A DNA stretch of 64,000 bases from Macrolepiota albuminosa (Eukaryota; Basidiomycota; Agaricomycetes; Agaricales; Agaricaceae): positions 1,673,826 through 1,737,825 of the forward strand of contig JAMWFC010000116.1 in NCBI GenBank assembly GCA_027475525.1, given 5' to 3'. The notes beneath the pieces were generated by a model. It ran no database searches. It was not told the DNA's origin and saw only the letters and a program-made list of their open reading frames with translations. This document shows, one piece after another, positions 11,485 to 22,491 of this stretch. Both the position numbers and the translations under genes were made by a program. Positions within the stretch are counted from its first letter, which is position 1; the number at the start of each line of letters is the position of its first letter.

Positions 11485-13863
11485 CTTTGCCCTCTGACGA
11501 CGCGCAAAACTTAGTCACTTCTTGGGCCATACGTGGCCACCAATACCATCTCCGGATGTAGCCCAACGTCCGGGCAGCACCAAAGTGCCCCACCAGGGCA
11601 TGGGCCTGGTCCAAGACCCGCGTAACAATGGTTCGCGTACGGGGGAGGCATACCACTGCCACCCCTTGACGGTTCTCCGTCGTGATGAGTCCACCAGGCT
11701 CATGCCTGAACTGAGGATGGTCATCAGGATTGGCGATTATCTCGGCGAAGAGAGAATCATCGCCATAGTCCTGCACCACCTCCTGCCGGAAGTCGTCATT
11801 GACCAGGCTAGGAGGCTGGGATGAAGGCAATTCGCCTTCGAGCATCTCCGCAAGCGTAACGGGTACATCGTGGCGCTCGTGCTCCCTAGTGGACGCTGGG
11901 TCCACGGCTTCATGCTCCTTGAGCAACTGGGCGGCTACGTCCCGCTCTTCACGCTGCTCTCTGAGGCGAGTGCTTCGCCTCCGTTCATCGTCACGCATAG
12001 CGCGTACTTCCAGGACATGCTCCCTGAGCTCCTGGTATCGGTGGAGAGGTAAATCCTCTCCATCAGGGTCTATGCGGCAGTCTGCCTGCACATACTCATG
12101 AGGCTCGTGAGCCTCCCCGACTACATCACTCTCAAAGTAGCGTGACAAGCAGTCTGCCACTTTGTTGAGTTCACCTTTAACATAGGTGATGTCGAACTGG
12201 TATCTCAACATGTAGTCTATCCACCGTCGCTGACGCGGCGACAAGTTCACCTGAGTTTTAAAGAACTCAAGGGCCTTGTGGTCCGTTATGATGTGGATGG
12301 AGTATCCCATCAGCTTATCCTCCCACTTGAGGAGGGCCTCGAGTATGGCAAGAGTCTCCAGCTCGTGCACCGCATAGTTTTGCTGGGCCGTCATGAACTT
12401 CTTCGACATGAACCCTGCTGGGCGGCACATCTGCCAGCTGCTTCCCTGGCCGTACATGGCTCCGACGCCTGTCTTGGACGCGTCGCAAATGAGCCATATT
12501 GGCTCGTCCCGTCTAGGGTCGATTGGTCGAATCACCGGAGTCTTTGTACAGATCCGTTTGACCATCTCAAAGCACCGCTGGTGCAACGGCCTCCAATTGA
12601 ACGGTGACCCGTTCTGTGTCATGGCCATAAGTGGCCCAGTATAGGCTGTAACATCGGGCAAGAAGCTCAATATGTAATTGACAAGACCAACGAACCGTTG
12701 GATGTCATTGTAGTTTCGGGGCGTTCGCCACTCCCGAATGCGATCGAGCTTGTCCTGATCGGGGTGGATACCCTGTTCATCAATGACATGCCCTAGGCAG
12801 TCTATACTCTGAGCGTAGAGCTCACATTTCTTCCACTTCAAGTACAACTTGTACTTGCGCAGTCGTTCAAATACGACTCTGAGGTGCTGCTCATGCTCCT
12901 CCATAGTATCCGAGTAGATGAATATGTCATCTAAGTAGATGTGCATGAAATGTCCTATTACGTCTCGGAAGATAGAGGTCATTAGCCTCTGAAAAGTTGC
13001 TGGAGCATTGCAGTCTCCAATCTGCATTATATTGCTCGTGAATGTACCCATGATCGACGCAAATACGGTCTTGGGTACGTCCTCGGTGTGAATGCGCACC
13101 TGCTCGTAAGCGTCAGTAAGGTCAATCTTCGAGCGATACTTCACCCGAGCCACGTCTTCCCGGATCACCTCTTGATCTGGTAAAGGAGTTACATCCTTTA
13201 TGGTATTGTCATTGCGCTGATGCGCATCAAGAGCTGTTCGAAGGGTTCCATCCTTCTTCGGGATGCACAATAACGGTGCAGCTTGAGCGGTGGTGCATGG
13301 GGACCACCATTGAGCATTCAAATAGCGATTAGTCTTATCGCGTAGTTGCTCCTGGAGGGCACGCAGACAGCGCGGCAAGTGATACTTATACTGCTTGCTC
13401 TCGTCTATGAGATTAATCTCATGTGCTCCTGGAGGGCACGCAGACAGCGCGGCAAGTGATACTTATACTGCTTGCTCTCGTCTATGAGATTAATCTCATG
13501 TTTCACCTCCTGCCATGGCGGCAGCTCCTCCTTGGTCCCGTTGACCATGTCGGCAAATTCTTCTTGCCATTGCTGATGCAACCAAGGAATATCTTCCTCA
13601 CAAAGGCTTGTCGCCTTCTGTTTCCCCTTCATGCGTACCGGGGGAAGTACTTCCACCGTCTCTGAGGGTGGCCGAGGCGGCGGTGCATACTGCTCGCGCA
13701 TTGCGAGCACCCGATTGACACTGTCATCAGGTATATGTAGTCTCAGCGGAGCACCCGCTGCCGCTGCCTTATAAGCCACGAGGCTTCTTCCCTCACGTAC
13801 AAGCGAGTACACTATGGATACCTCATCCGGGGCTGGCTGGCGATACGCTGGTTTGACGGTCAT
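11387..13863 (-). pseudogene. Element A reverse transcriptase, RNase H and integrase N-terminus
   Basis: A pre-RT segment (13,863-13,405) is followed by RT (CIPKKDGTLRTALDAH, KIDLTDAYEQVRI, GDCNAPATFQRLM, catalytic IYLDDIFIYS), the connection domain, RNase H (WLICDASKTGVGAMYG, HELETLAILEALLKW, HIITDHKALEFF) and the start of integrase with the zinc-binding HALVGHFGAARTLGYI. The second Cys pair is reduced to FCASSEGK, and the frame is lost there. A 77-bp tandem duplication at 13,347-13,500 separates the first 150 codons; without it both parts are in one frame. The catalytic residues are intact. Confidence 0.93.
13347..13500. repeat. 77-bp tandem direct duplication no. 3, inside element A pol
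   Basis: Copies 13,347-13,423 and 13,424-13,500 are identical, period 77. Deleting one copy puts the upstream segment (start 13,863) and the downstream RT (13,378) in the same frame: 485 minus 77 is 408, or 136 codons. Confidence 0.97.
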
Positions 13864-13881
13864 CCGTCTCTGGTGCGCATT

Positions 13882-15258
13882 TCACGCACACGTGGCTGCC
13901 ACCAGCTTGTTCCACTCTTGCGGCATTCGGGGGTCGTATGCCCAGTCGTACTCCGGTAGGGGGGCTGGTCGCTCCCATAGGGACCGTGTGTCCCCCTCTT
14001 CTGAGGCTTCTGCCTCTCGGATGCTGTCTTCCAAGTCTTCCAACTTGACTTGTGAGAACGTAGGTGGACATACATCCACTGAGTCCTCCCGTCGTCTCAC
14101 CTTTCAATGGTGTTTGTCTGGAGGCCTTGCACCTCGAATCTCAGGAGCATTTATTCGCTCGTTGCTCCTCTTGGAGGCTTGATACTCCTCCTTGCTCATC
14201 ATTACCACGTTGTGGTCTGTGCTCAGTCCAGGCATAGCCTGCACTTCCTCCTCCACATCCTCCACGGCCAGCACTCTGCGCCGGCCCAGTCATGGAGAGT
14301 CCTTGCGTTTCTCCATAGTGCGATGATGTCGCAGACGATTATCAGTGTCGTCTGCTGTAGCTCGCTCGGCTGGGATCACTTTCCCATTCACTAGCACCTG
14401 AGAATGGTCAAAGTCTAATATGACTTTGTTACGCCACATGAATGGTGTTCCCAGTATCATGTCATAGCGATCGAAGTTCGCTACATCCATGTATTCACGG
14501 CTACGTGAGCCCGGCATTTGGACATTCACATTTGTCCCATACTGCACCATGGCTCGGCTCCCTACGGTGCCCAGCTGTAATGCCAATGGCGTATCCAACT
14601 CCTGCACGGATATTCCGTACACATGGGCGAACTGGGGCGTTATGCCCGATGTAGTACTCCCAGAGTCCCATAGGGTCCATGCCTTGTGGCCGTCTACGTC
14701 CACATACGAGACCAGGCACTCCTTGTCTGCTCGTTTCAATGTAGGGCGCTGCAAAGTGCCCTCTGCACGACGAAGAGTCACCTTCTTCATCCGAACCACA
14801 TTATTCCGTTTGGAATCATTTGTGGACGGCCAATCCGTCATCGCCGCTAGGCACTCGGAGTCGCTGTTGCGACTGTAGTACTCGTTGTCGTAGACGTCGT
14901 CATATACGTCGACTGTGACGTACTCCTCCCCCTCCACGACCACACTCTCGGGCTTGGCGCCCGATGCCTCCTCTGGGGGCTCCTGGTCGTTTGTGGGGTG
15001 CTCTGCCTCAGAATCGGCAGATACGTCTCCATCACTCCCACTCGCGGCTGCAGTATGTGCAGCTCGAAGGTGGGCGCGGGGTGTATACCCCTTCCTCGGA
15101 GTTCCTGGCTTCGCGGGGCAGTTGGTAGCGTAGTGGCCTGGTTGGCCACACGCGAAACAAGTCCCTGTCTGACCTGGTGGGTTGGCTGGTTTGAAGTCCG
15201 GCCTTGGTTTAGGACGTTCTCCATCTGGCGCCCACTCTGGGCGTGGGCGGCTCCACCC
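13882..15258 (-). pseudogene. Element A zinc knuckle, protease and linker
   Basis: In the same frame as the capsid segment, after a TGA at 15,261-15,259, comes the nucleic-acid-binding knuckle C-F-A-C-G-Q-P-G-H-Y-A-T-N-C (15,159-15,118), a canonical CX2CX4HX4C. About 120 codons later the retropepsin follows with catalytic WDSGSTTSG (residue 93 from the Met at 14,943) and YDMILGTPFMW. Further TGA codons are at 14,292, 14,106 and 13,884, all in frame, with plausible coding sequence between them. The protein binds element RNA and cleaves the polyprotein. Confidence 0.9.
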
Positions 15259-16560
15259 TCAGTTTGCAGCAGGGGTTCTGCGTACAACAAACCGTGTGTT
15301 GCGGTCACGGTCCAAATCGGTCTTTTTGGCCAGGAAGGTCCCCACATGCTGACCCCGTGAGGGTGTCCCACCAGGCGGTAGTCGCCTGGGTCCCCCTTTG
15401 TGCCCACTCCGATGTTCGTAGTGGTTAGCAGTCTTCAGAGACTGCTCATACCGGATGGCATATGCCACAAATTCTTCCACATTGTTGACTTCTGGGGACA
15501 ATCTGTCCTCACGTATCAAATAGCGGCGCATGTCCGCTGGAATGCCATCCAAGAACGTTTCGAGCATTGTATACCCGTCCGGGTATACTGCCATGTTCTG
15601 GGCATGGTCATTAAGGGTATCATAGAACCCTTGTACTCCCAACTTCTCGGTGTACTTGGCGGACTGGAAGTCCCGCCTTGCATCCTGGAGCATTGAGGGG
15701 TGTACGAATCGATCGTACAGTCCTGTAAGGACTCCTTTGAACGTCCAGTCATATTGGACACAGTTGACGTGCAGTACTGCCCGTCGAAACCATCCCATGG
15801 CCTCTCCGGCCAAGAACTCAGGAAGGACAAAGATTCGTTCTCGTTCCATACGGTCGCCTCTGTATAAGCACATGGCGAGATGGGTGCATACATCCATCGC
15901 CCAATCTTCCAGGTCGCTGAACTTGGACGCGCCTGTATAGGCGCGAATGTGCCTACTGTCTGCTTTACGCAGCTTCACTCTGTCTGGTAACCGTAAGGTT
16001 ACGCCCAGGGCATCATCGACTACTCGATGCAGGCGATCGTGCATGGCTTCACGATGCATTCAAATGGCTTCCCGCTGACCCGGGGATCTAGTCGCCAAAT
16101 CAGCGGCATGGGGAAGTGACTTCCCCCATCCACCTTGCAGAGGACGTCCCGAGCCTCCTCGACTGTGGGCATAATTGCCCTCGTCTCGAGGAATCGACCT
16201 AGGGCCGTCATCCCAGCCGTTACCAGGGACATCACGTCTCATGGCGCCATCTCGATCGAGGAAGTCTCCTCGATCATGATCGTTGCGCCGCCCTGGACCT
16301 GGAGAAGCTTGATTCTCCTGACCCTGCGTGACGAATTGACGACGCATCTCGTCAATGGGCTTAGTGCCCTCGAATACGATGCCCTGATCGTCTATAAGGG
16401 ACTGTCCCTTAGTCCTGAGGTCGCCATTGCGCATACGTTGATACGCGACTCTGTCGCTCAACGTTTCGGCCATGGGCACGCGCGGCATCACGGATGCCTC
16501 GCTCTCCACTTTGAGCACAGTACTATTGTGCCCATCCGGACCTGACATATCTGTCCTACG
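15259..16560 (-). pseudogene. Element A Gag, capsid part
   Basis: Reads from the insertion point of the family B LTR to a TGA at 15,261, with another in-frame TGA at 16,062. The second half is a recognisable gypsy-type capsid domain: DLEDWAMDVCTHLAMCLYRG, LAGEAMGWFRRAVL, FKGVLTGLYDRFVHPSMLQDA, GFYDTLNDHAQNMAVYP, MLETFLDGIPADMRRYL. It would assemble the particle. Reading continues in frame into the zinc knuckle apart from the TGA codons. Confidence 0.88.
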
Positions 16561-16764
16561 GTGATGACGCCCAAATTGCGCTAAGGTGCACTATCACTAG
16601 TACAGCTACTTAGTCAATATAGCTTTGGACGTGCTAAGTATGGGAGAGAGTCCCGGACAGGTCCCAGAGAACGCACAGTAGGCAAGAGGTTGGTGGTAAG
16701 GAAAAGGGGAGATTGGCGCTTATTTAAGGCCCAAAAATGCGGCAAGAGTATGCTAAAAAAATCA

Positions 16765-16930
16765 CCAATGAAAGGTGCTAAGGAGCGCGGGAAAGAGTTG
16801 CCAAGGAAAGGCGCTAAGGAGTGCGAGAGAGAGTTGCCAAGGAAAGGCGCTAAGGAGCGCGAGAAAGAGTCGCCAAGGAAAGGCGCTAAGGAGCGCGAGA
16901 GAGAGTCGCCAAGGAAAGGCGCTAAGAGAC
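16765..16930. repeat. 36-bp tandem repeats within family B LTR
   Basis: Four units (16,765-16,800, 16,801-16,836, 16,837-16,872, 16,873-16,908) and a partial fifth, each beginning CCAA..GAAAGG and containing GGCGCTAAGGAG. They differ at a few positions. The corresponding part of the other family B LTRs (around 23,690 and 37,870, opposite strand) holds irregular TTAGCGC-type repeats. Confidence 0.85.
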
Positions 16931-16961
16931 ACTGTAAAGGGGTCACTAAGAGGCGCTAAGT

Positions 16962-17115
16962 GTTAGCACCTAAAAGAGATGATAAAATGACGAGATTGCT
17001 TAGCAGATCTAAGCACAAATGCCTTGCCGTAGTTGCAAGTTAGCACCTAAAAGAGATGATAAAATGACGAGATTGCTTAGCAGATCTAAGCACAAATGCC
17101 TTGCCGTAGTTGCAA
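16962..17115. repeat. 77-bp tandem direct duplication no. 4
   Basis: Copies 16,962-17,038 and 17,039-17,115 are identical, period 77, inside the family B LTR. Confidence 0.97.
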
Positions 17116-17711
17116 GACACTAAGAGATTGCAGACAGAAAGGGTGAGAGAGAACTAAAGCAGAGTCCCCTTGCCGACACGGTCAACAAAAAGGTAGTCTG
17201 TTGCGTAGGGTGACCAAAATGTTGGGATACAATCCCTACTGCCAAATTGATGATGTACTACTAACAAAAAGTAAGTATTTATATGTAAGTAAATGCCCTG
17301 AATTAAACTATATGGTGAAGAAGTCCACAATCATGCTGTCAGTCTGAGTCGGCAAGAAGCTAAGCGACGTCAGGTGCTAAGGTGAAACTCCAAGCTGTCT
17401 GTCATAAAATACTTCATCATTCCTACTGCCACCGGCTAAGAGCATCATGGGTGCCAAGTGTCTGTGTCCGTGTATGGCCCTGAAGGGTGAGTGGCAAGGT
17501 GCGGCAAGGTGTCAAGAGGAGTGCTAAGAATAGATGGTGCCATAAAGAGTGGTCCTGGAGTAATTAGAGGCTCCAGCTGCGAGTTATTAACATAAAAATA
17601 TGCAAAAATTAGCCCCTGGAGCGCTAAGACGTGCCGCTCCTGGTGGTCCCAGTGTGCCAATGTGAGATGCTTGTGTTGGCGCTCTCCGTGGTTATCTATA
17701 ATGGGAGCTCA

Positions 17712-18777
17712 TCAACGGTCTTGGTTACGCATGTGCGGGGGCTCCTCACGCCACCCTTGCCCTGCTGGAGTATAAAAAGTACTCACTGGTCTTACTTCGG
17801 GCACTTCTTGCGCCCATGCTAGTGCCTCCACTAGCTCGATTCCAATGTCTTGATTGCGTCGTGCCGAGCATTCCTCGGACGTGTGGCTCCAGGGGGTTGA
17901 GACCCCTGATTGCCGTGTGGCCTTATGCTGCACATACATTTGCAGCTCCATAGTGAGCACTCTCACCATCAAATCAGTATATTTCGTACTGAATACATTG
18001 GGCACTTCGTGCCCTTGTCGCCTAAGTGCTACTATATGGGCTGACGCATAGCGCTCGAGTCGTGCTTGGGTGGTGTATTTCATCACCTCTGGGTGCAAGT
18101 CCCAGAACACCTGCAAGCGCACGGTGTACGTGGTTTTCAGCCGCTGTTCCTCTGCTCCGGCGTCGTCGTCACTTGACGACTCCATCACCTCCTCTGGAAG
18201 CTCTACAACCTCCGGAGCTTCCTCCACTGCTGGTGTGCGCGGAAATCGATCTTCCGCACGGTATACTTCAGGCCTTGCAGCCTCCTCCAGTACCTCTTCT
18301 AAGCGGGCTTCCGCTACTTTAGAAGGCATTGGACCCACTGCTCCGGCTCGCAGGGAGGGCTCTCCCAGTCTGTACTGACGACTCAGCGTCTCCTGAGGCG
18401 CCATAGGCGCCGGTTGACTGTCTGCCGTCCTGCGGGGGTCCTTTGGAAGCCAATCGGCTAGACCATCGCAGTCCTCCTGGCAGCTGCGTAACTGGGGGCG
18501 TTAATCCCCCGGGCATCTTGTCCTGGAGGCGTTGCGGACCGTCCTGCTGTGAGCTTTCAGCTCTCCAGGCCTCGCTCTCATTCCCAGCCAGGTTGGTACT
18601 CTGACCTTGGTCTCGCGCCTTGGGTCTTACCTGACCTGCATTGGACGCTGACGCGTCCTGGGTGTCTGCTGGGTCTCCCCATAGGTCGTGGGCATTTTGC
18701 CCGCCGTCAGTGGGCGCTGCAGGTATGGGATTACTCATCGATCCCCTGTTTGAAATTTGCACGGTGTGGCTGTGCAA
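17712..18777 (-). pseudogene. Element A Gag, N-terminal part
   Basis: Two overlapping frames: 18,777-18,319 (starting MHSHTVQISN, Gln/Pro/Gly-rich, no domain) and 18,404-17,712 (acidic, with LEEVLEEAARPEVYRAEDRF), which runs straight into the interrupted capsid frame. The switch between the frames near 18,350-18,400 needs one indel or a shifted start, so the true N-terminus is unsure. The second frame ends at a TGA created by the inserted family B LTR. Confidence 0.7.
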
Positions 18778-18869
18778 GAAGCTCGAGAAGCTGATAGAGT
18801 TCTGTCAACGAACTCAATGACTGACGTCGGATGCTAGGCAATAGATCCTAGCTGGCGGATTCAAAAAAA
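18778..18869 (-). other. Element A leader between 5' LTR and gag
   Basis: Directly after the 5' LTR the sense strand reads a run of T and then GAATCCGCCAGC. No clear TGG-type primer-binding site for a tRNA 3' end is seen, and no complement to the LTR start was found. The priming mode of this family is therefore open. Confidence 0.4.
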
Positions 18870-19104
18870 TGTAACGAAGTTACAGGGATTGTGAGAGCTT
18901 AGGTTCACACTGCACAGAATCAGACCAGTCCGGTCTATTGACTATGTAGTATAAACACAAAATAAGCTGCTTAATAAGCAGCACATATGTACGTATATAT
19001 AGTAAAGTAATTAATATATTATATTTATTATAATAAATATAATATAATATCTAATACAGTAAGTAAAGCTATGTGGCCAACGCCACATAGCGGACTACGC
19101 TACA
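18870..19104 (-). repeat. Element A 5' LTR
   Basis: 235 bp, the same length as the 3' LTR; the only difference I can see is a G for A in GTACGTATATA (near 18,992). It ends GCTACA and is followed by the target duplication GTTGG. Confidence 0.95.
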
Positions 19105-19109
19105 GTTGG

Positions 19110-19740
19110 TCAGTCCGGGCACACCAACAGCTGGGTAATGGTTGAAAAAGGAGGTCGCATGTTCCAAGAAGGTGGGGGGATCAATCATGAGATGAGCATG
19201 ATCACAGCAGGGAGACCACACAATGCCGGTTGGGCTTTCCATCACAAAGACTGATGAGATCCCGTCATGGTCTGGGCAATTTATAGGACTTGGGCAGTGT
19301 TTCAGCTAGCAACAGCATGGGAGAGCACTTCTCAAGAGGCTTGGACCCTGATGCAGACACAAACCAATGGGATGCGCTTGACTCATTTTTAGGTCGCACA
19401 AAGAAGAAGTTCACCTTCAAGATCTAGCGCTTATAGCCACTATCACCGAATAACCACAAGCGATCAGTGGCACTCTATTTCTTTTACATTAAAACTTCTT
19501 GCATGAATCGACTTATTTTTCTACAGACGATACCTATTTCTTCCTAGGCTGGTGCGATATTGGCTATTGAGTCGCGCTGGTAATAGGGGTTTTCTATACT
19601 ATGATGATTTACTGAGCATTTCCCCTTTTTCTTACTTTGTATTTGATTACTTACAAACTGACAATTTTGGAACAAAGGGGGGGAAGCGTTTATTTTAGTA
19701 GGGCTATCACAAACTATGTATCAAAAATTTCAAAGTCCAC
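19110..19740. other. Element B stretch right of element A
   Basis: No continuous coding sequence is seen on either strand. It is the direct continuation of B sequence ending at 6,698. It may contain intron or exon pieces of the antisense gene. Confidence 0.35.
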
Positions 19741-22268
19741 AAAAGTTTGAAGCGCTACGGGCCGGCGACTACACATCAGATTTGGAGGGAGCGGGATCGC
19801 CCAAAGGAAGCAAGTCCCCGTCCTGAATGGCGTTACTCGCTTGCCACTCAAGCGCATCAGTAATGTCGTCATGGAGCTCAAGCAGGAGGAGCTCACGGCG
19901 TGCTAAGGTGGCAACACGAGGACATAGGAGAGCAAGTTCACTACTGATGATGTCAGTCACGTCCTTGACTTGGCGAAGTTGTTGGTGGAGATTGGCGGTG
20001 GGATGAAGGGGAGTGACAGGATAAGAGAACTCATTCCCAAGCCAAGGGTAGGCGTTGCCAGAAATGCGCATGGCGGGGGGAGGAGTCCAGAAGGGATCAA
20101 ACTTAGCAGAGGTCAGAGAAAAGACGAACTAACGAAGAAATGAAGACTTACTCAAACGGTTACGGGAGCGCAGGGGGTCCACTCATGGCGCTCATTGCCT
20201 GGGGACATGGCCCTAGCGGAGGAAAGGTGGATGCCATAAGAAGGCAAGTACCTCCAGCAGCGATGGCACTTGCCCTGAGCCACTAAGATCCCTTTGGACT
20301 CAGGCATGGTGGAGGACTCGCAAGTACTGGGGAAGAAAGAAAGGCTGCGAGGAGGAGTAAGAGACAGGGTAATAGGAAGAGCAACAGGGGAGGCGCTAGC
20401 TGCGACAGGCTCAGGAGCAGGGGTAGCGCCAGCGACCGACATCATGAAATCTTTGGCAGGAGGGATATTCACGACAATGGGAAGCAAAGGAGTAGGGGAC
20501 CTGGCGACAAAGAGATTAGCGCAACCTAAAAAGAAAATACGAAGACTACACACCGATTACCACTGGGTCCGCTCTGATAAGAGTTAGCGGTGATAGAGGG
20601 AGTAAGGCAAAGCAGAAGAGTGCGTACTGCCAACAGCGCATCGGTGTCAACTACAGGCCCAGCCTTGTCCTTGTCCTTGCCCTCAGCATCCCTCTTGGTA
20701 TCCTCGCCTTCATCAGTAGATGACTCGGTAGAAGACAAGACCATGGGAGTAGCAGGTGCTAGCTCCCGGCGCTTACTGGGACTCTTGATAGAAGAGGCGA
20801 CAATGGGCTTACGTTTTGAAGGGATGGGACGATGGGGAGAGCGGGCAAAGGAGGCCGCCATAGTGGTACCATCTTGGGTGATGGGAAGCACTAGGCTTGC
20901 AGCGCTAATCACAGTAGGCTGACGAGTAGTGGCCAGATCACGTTGCTGCAGCACAAAGGCCCGGGCATTACAAACTAAGACTGCATGCTTGTAATTGCAT
21001 TGCATGATAGCGTCCCTACCATGTTCATGAGTACAAATCCCATTGAAGGCACAGCCCTGTTTCAATGCATCACAGCGGTAGCAGGGAAGAGAGGTGGTAG
21101 GAAACCAACAACTCTCAGAATTGTTCTCAGACCAACATTTATCGTACTGAGAAAGAAGTTAGCGATATCATCAACCCTTCAGGGACAAACAAGTACTTAC
21201 CACACCAATCTTCACCCTAAAGGTGCAGCGCTCCACAGGCACCACCGTAACCTTCTTCTTAGCGCTGAGTACTTGGACACCAGCCGGGAGGCCGGTATCA
21301 ATAATGGTAGTATTGCAACGAAGGTGCAACAAATCACAAAGCTCCGCGTCGGTAAACATGGTCTGGTTGGGTGCCTAAGAAGGGCTCGATTAGGTGCTAG
21401 GGACAAGCGATCTTAAAAGGAAACACTTATGACATATAAAGGGGCAACGCAAGCAGGGAGATTGATCTGAGAAGCAAAGTTAGTAGAAGAAATAGAGGCA
21501 GGAAAACAAGGATGCACAGTACATTTAGGAGAGCTAGCGAGAACAGGGAGGGCACGATTAATAACAACGGCGAAGTTACAGGGGGAAAGACAAGAAATAG
21601 TATGGGTAGGTCCGGGCTGGGGCTCACTGGCGGTAATGGCAATCCATTTGATGGCTAAATGAGGAGGCGCAGTATGAGTGGGAGAAGTGACAATGGGCGC
21701 AGTATGAGCGGGAAAAGCATCGTCACAAAAAGGACTACCAAGAACTGGAGGAGGCAGAACAGAAATAGGAGCAGCAGGAGCGGAAGGAACGATAGAGGCC
21801 GATGGGGCACTAGGAAGACTGGCAACATTGGGCGACGTAGCAACCGACTACTCAGGGTTAACATGGAAAACGTGAGGAAGAAGAGCAGGAAACTCACTTT
21901 GCCAACCTCAGTACTAGCCAGCAGGGCATTGATCTCGTCGGACAGAGAAGGAGCCTAGTATGGGCACTGAACCTTAGTGCCACAAACCCAAATCAAACCT
22001 AAAAACTTACAAACAAGTCTGCAAATGGCACCAATCAATCAGCACCTTTATATTCATGGTACCAAGCCATGCACCACTTGCAAACCTCAATGCCCTGTGC
22101 CCAGGAACTGTCAGAGCCACGGACCATGAGCCAGCACCGATAGAGTTGCATAATGCCAGGGACAGTTTGTGGCACATTAGCAGGACTGACAGACTTAGCG
22201 CAATCAAATAAATAGGAGGCCTTAGCCAGGAAATTGCGGAGAGCAGAGGCATCAAAAGGAGTGGACAT
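19741..22268 (-). pseudogene. Element B antisense accessory gene, cysteine-rich N-terminal part
   Basis: Minus-strand exons separated by short introns. The likely start is MSTPFDASALRNFLAK at 22,268. A first segment with VCKWCMAWYHEY ends near 22,040. It is followed by Ala/Pro/Ser-rich coding around 21,900-21,430, a segment with ERCTFRVKIGV (21,359-21,190), then a cysteine-rich part with CWSENNSESCWF and C-Y-R-C-D-A-L-K-Q-G-C (C-X2-C-X6-C) near 21,070-21,150, a basic/Ser-rich part with SKRKP and SPSKRR, and a Leu-rich helical segment at 20,071-19,769. The layout, cysteine cluster then basic then helical, resembles the intact antisense gene of element C. The gene was later split by element A. 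Function is unknown; a DNA-binding role is only an inference from cysteine spacing. Confidence 0.55.
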
Positions 22269-22356
22269 GCTGGAAAGATATCAAATAAATAGGAGGCCTT
22301 AGCCAGGAAATTGCGGAGAGCAGAGGCATCAAAAGGAGTGGACATGCTGGAAAGAT
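22203..22356. repeat. 77-bp tandem direct duplication no. 5
   Basis: Copies 22,203-22,279 and 22,280-22,356 are identical, period 77. They cover the likely start codon of the element B antisense gene, so that start appears twice. Confidence 0.97.
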
Positions 22357-22479
22357 AGGAAGGAAAACACGAGAAGGTGAAGTGCTGAAAACGACTTTTA
22401 TAAGGTGCCGGCGGCATCATACAGACCGTAGCGCAGTCAAATTAATGACGGCGTTTGACTGAGGACAGTCAATTTTTCA

Positions 22480-22491
22480 GTTGGGGGAAGA
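22480..22491 (+). other. Element B polypurine tract
   Basis: GTTGGGGGAAGA immediately precedes the TGATAGG start of the 3' LTR, in the orientation expected for the plus-strand element. Confidence 0.65.

Larger units (their letters stand above)
16562..17714 (-). repeat. Family B LTR-only copy inside element A gag
   Basis: Termini TGATGACGCCC and GAGCTCATCA (plus strand), flanked by an exact 4-bp duplication ACGG (16,558-16,561 and 17,715-17,718). Taking out the LTR and one ACGG joins the two halves of gag in frame. The LTR has TATAAATA on its sense strand near 17,280, four copies of a 36-bp tandem unit, and a 77-bp duplication at 16,962-17,115. It is younger than element A. Confidence 0.92.
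6699..19104 (-). mobile_element. Element A: young Ty3/gypsy chromovirus with extra 3' ORF
   Basis: A 12,406-bp unit bounded by 235-bp LTRs that differ at one position I can see, starting TGTAACG and ending GCTACA on the plus strand, flanked by the 5-bp duplication GTTGG (6,694-6,698 and 19,105-19,109). The element reads on the minus strand: gag, protease, RT, RNase H, integrase with chromodomain, then a large additional ORF, a G-rich polypurine tract and the 3' LTR. It is interrupted in gag by a family B LTR. Near-identical LTRs indicate recent insertion, yet seven in-frame TGA codons interrupt its reading frames. It inserted into element B. Confidence 0.95.

Noticed and set aside
16765..16930. 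CRISPR-like array
   Set aside because: Units are contiguous 36-bp tandem repeats without spacers, inside an LTR of a eukaryotic element.
18837..18869. tRNA primer-binding site of element A
   Set aside because: The sequence after the LTR (T-run, GAATCCGCC) does not start with TGG and I cannot match it to a tRNA end by eye.
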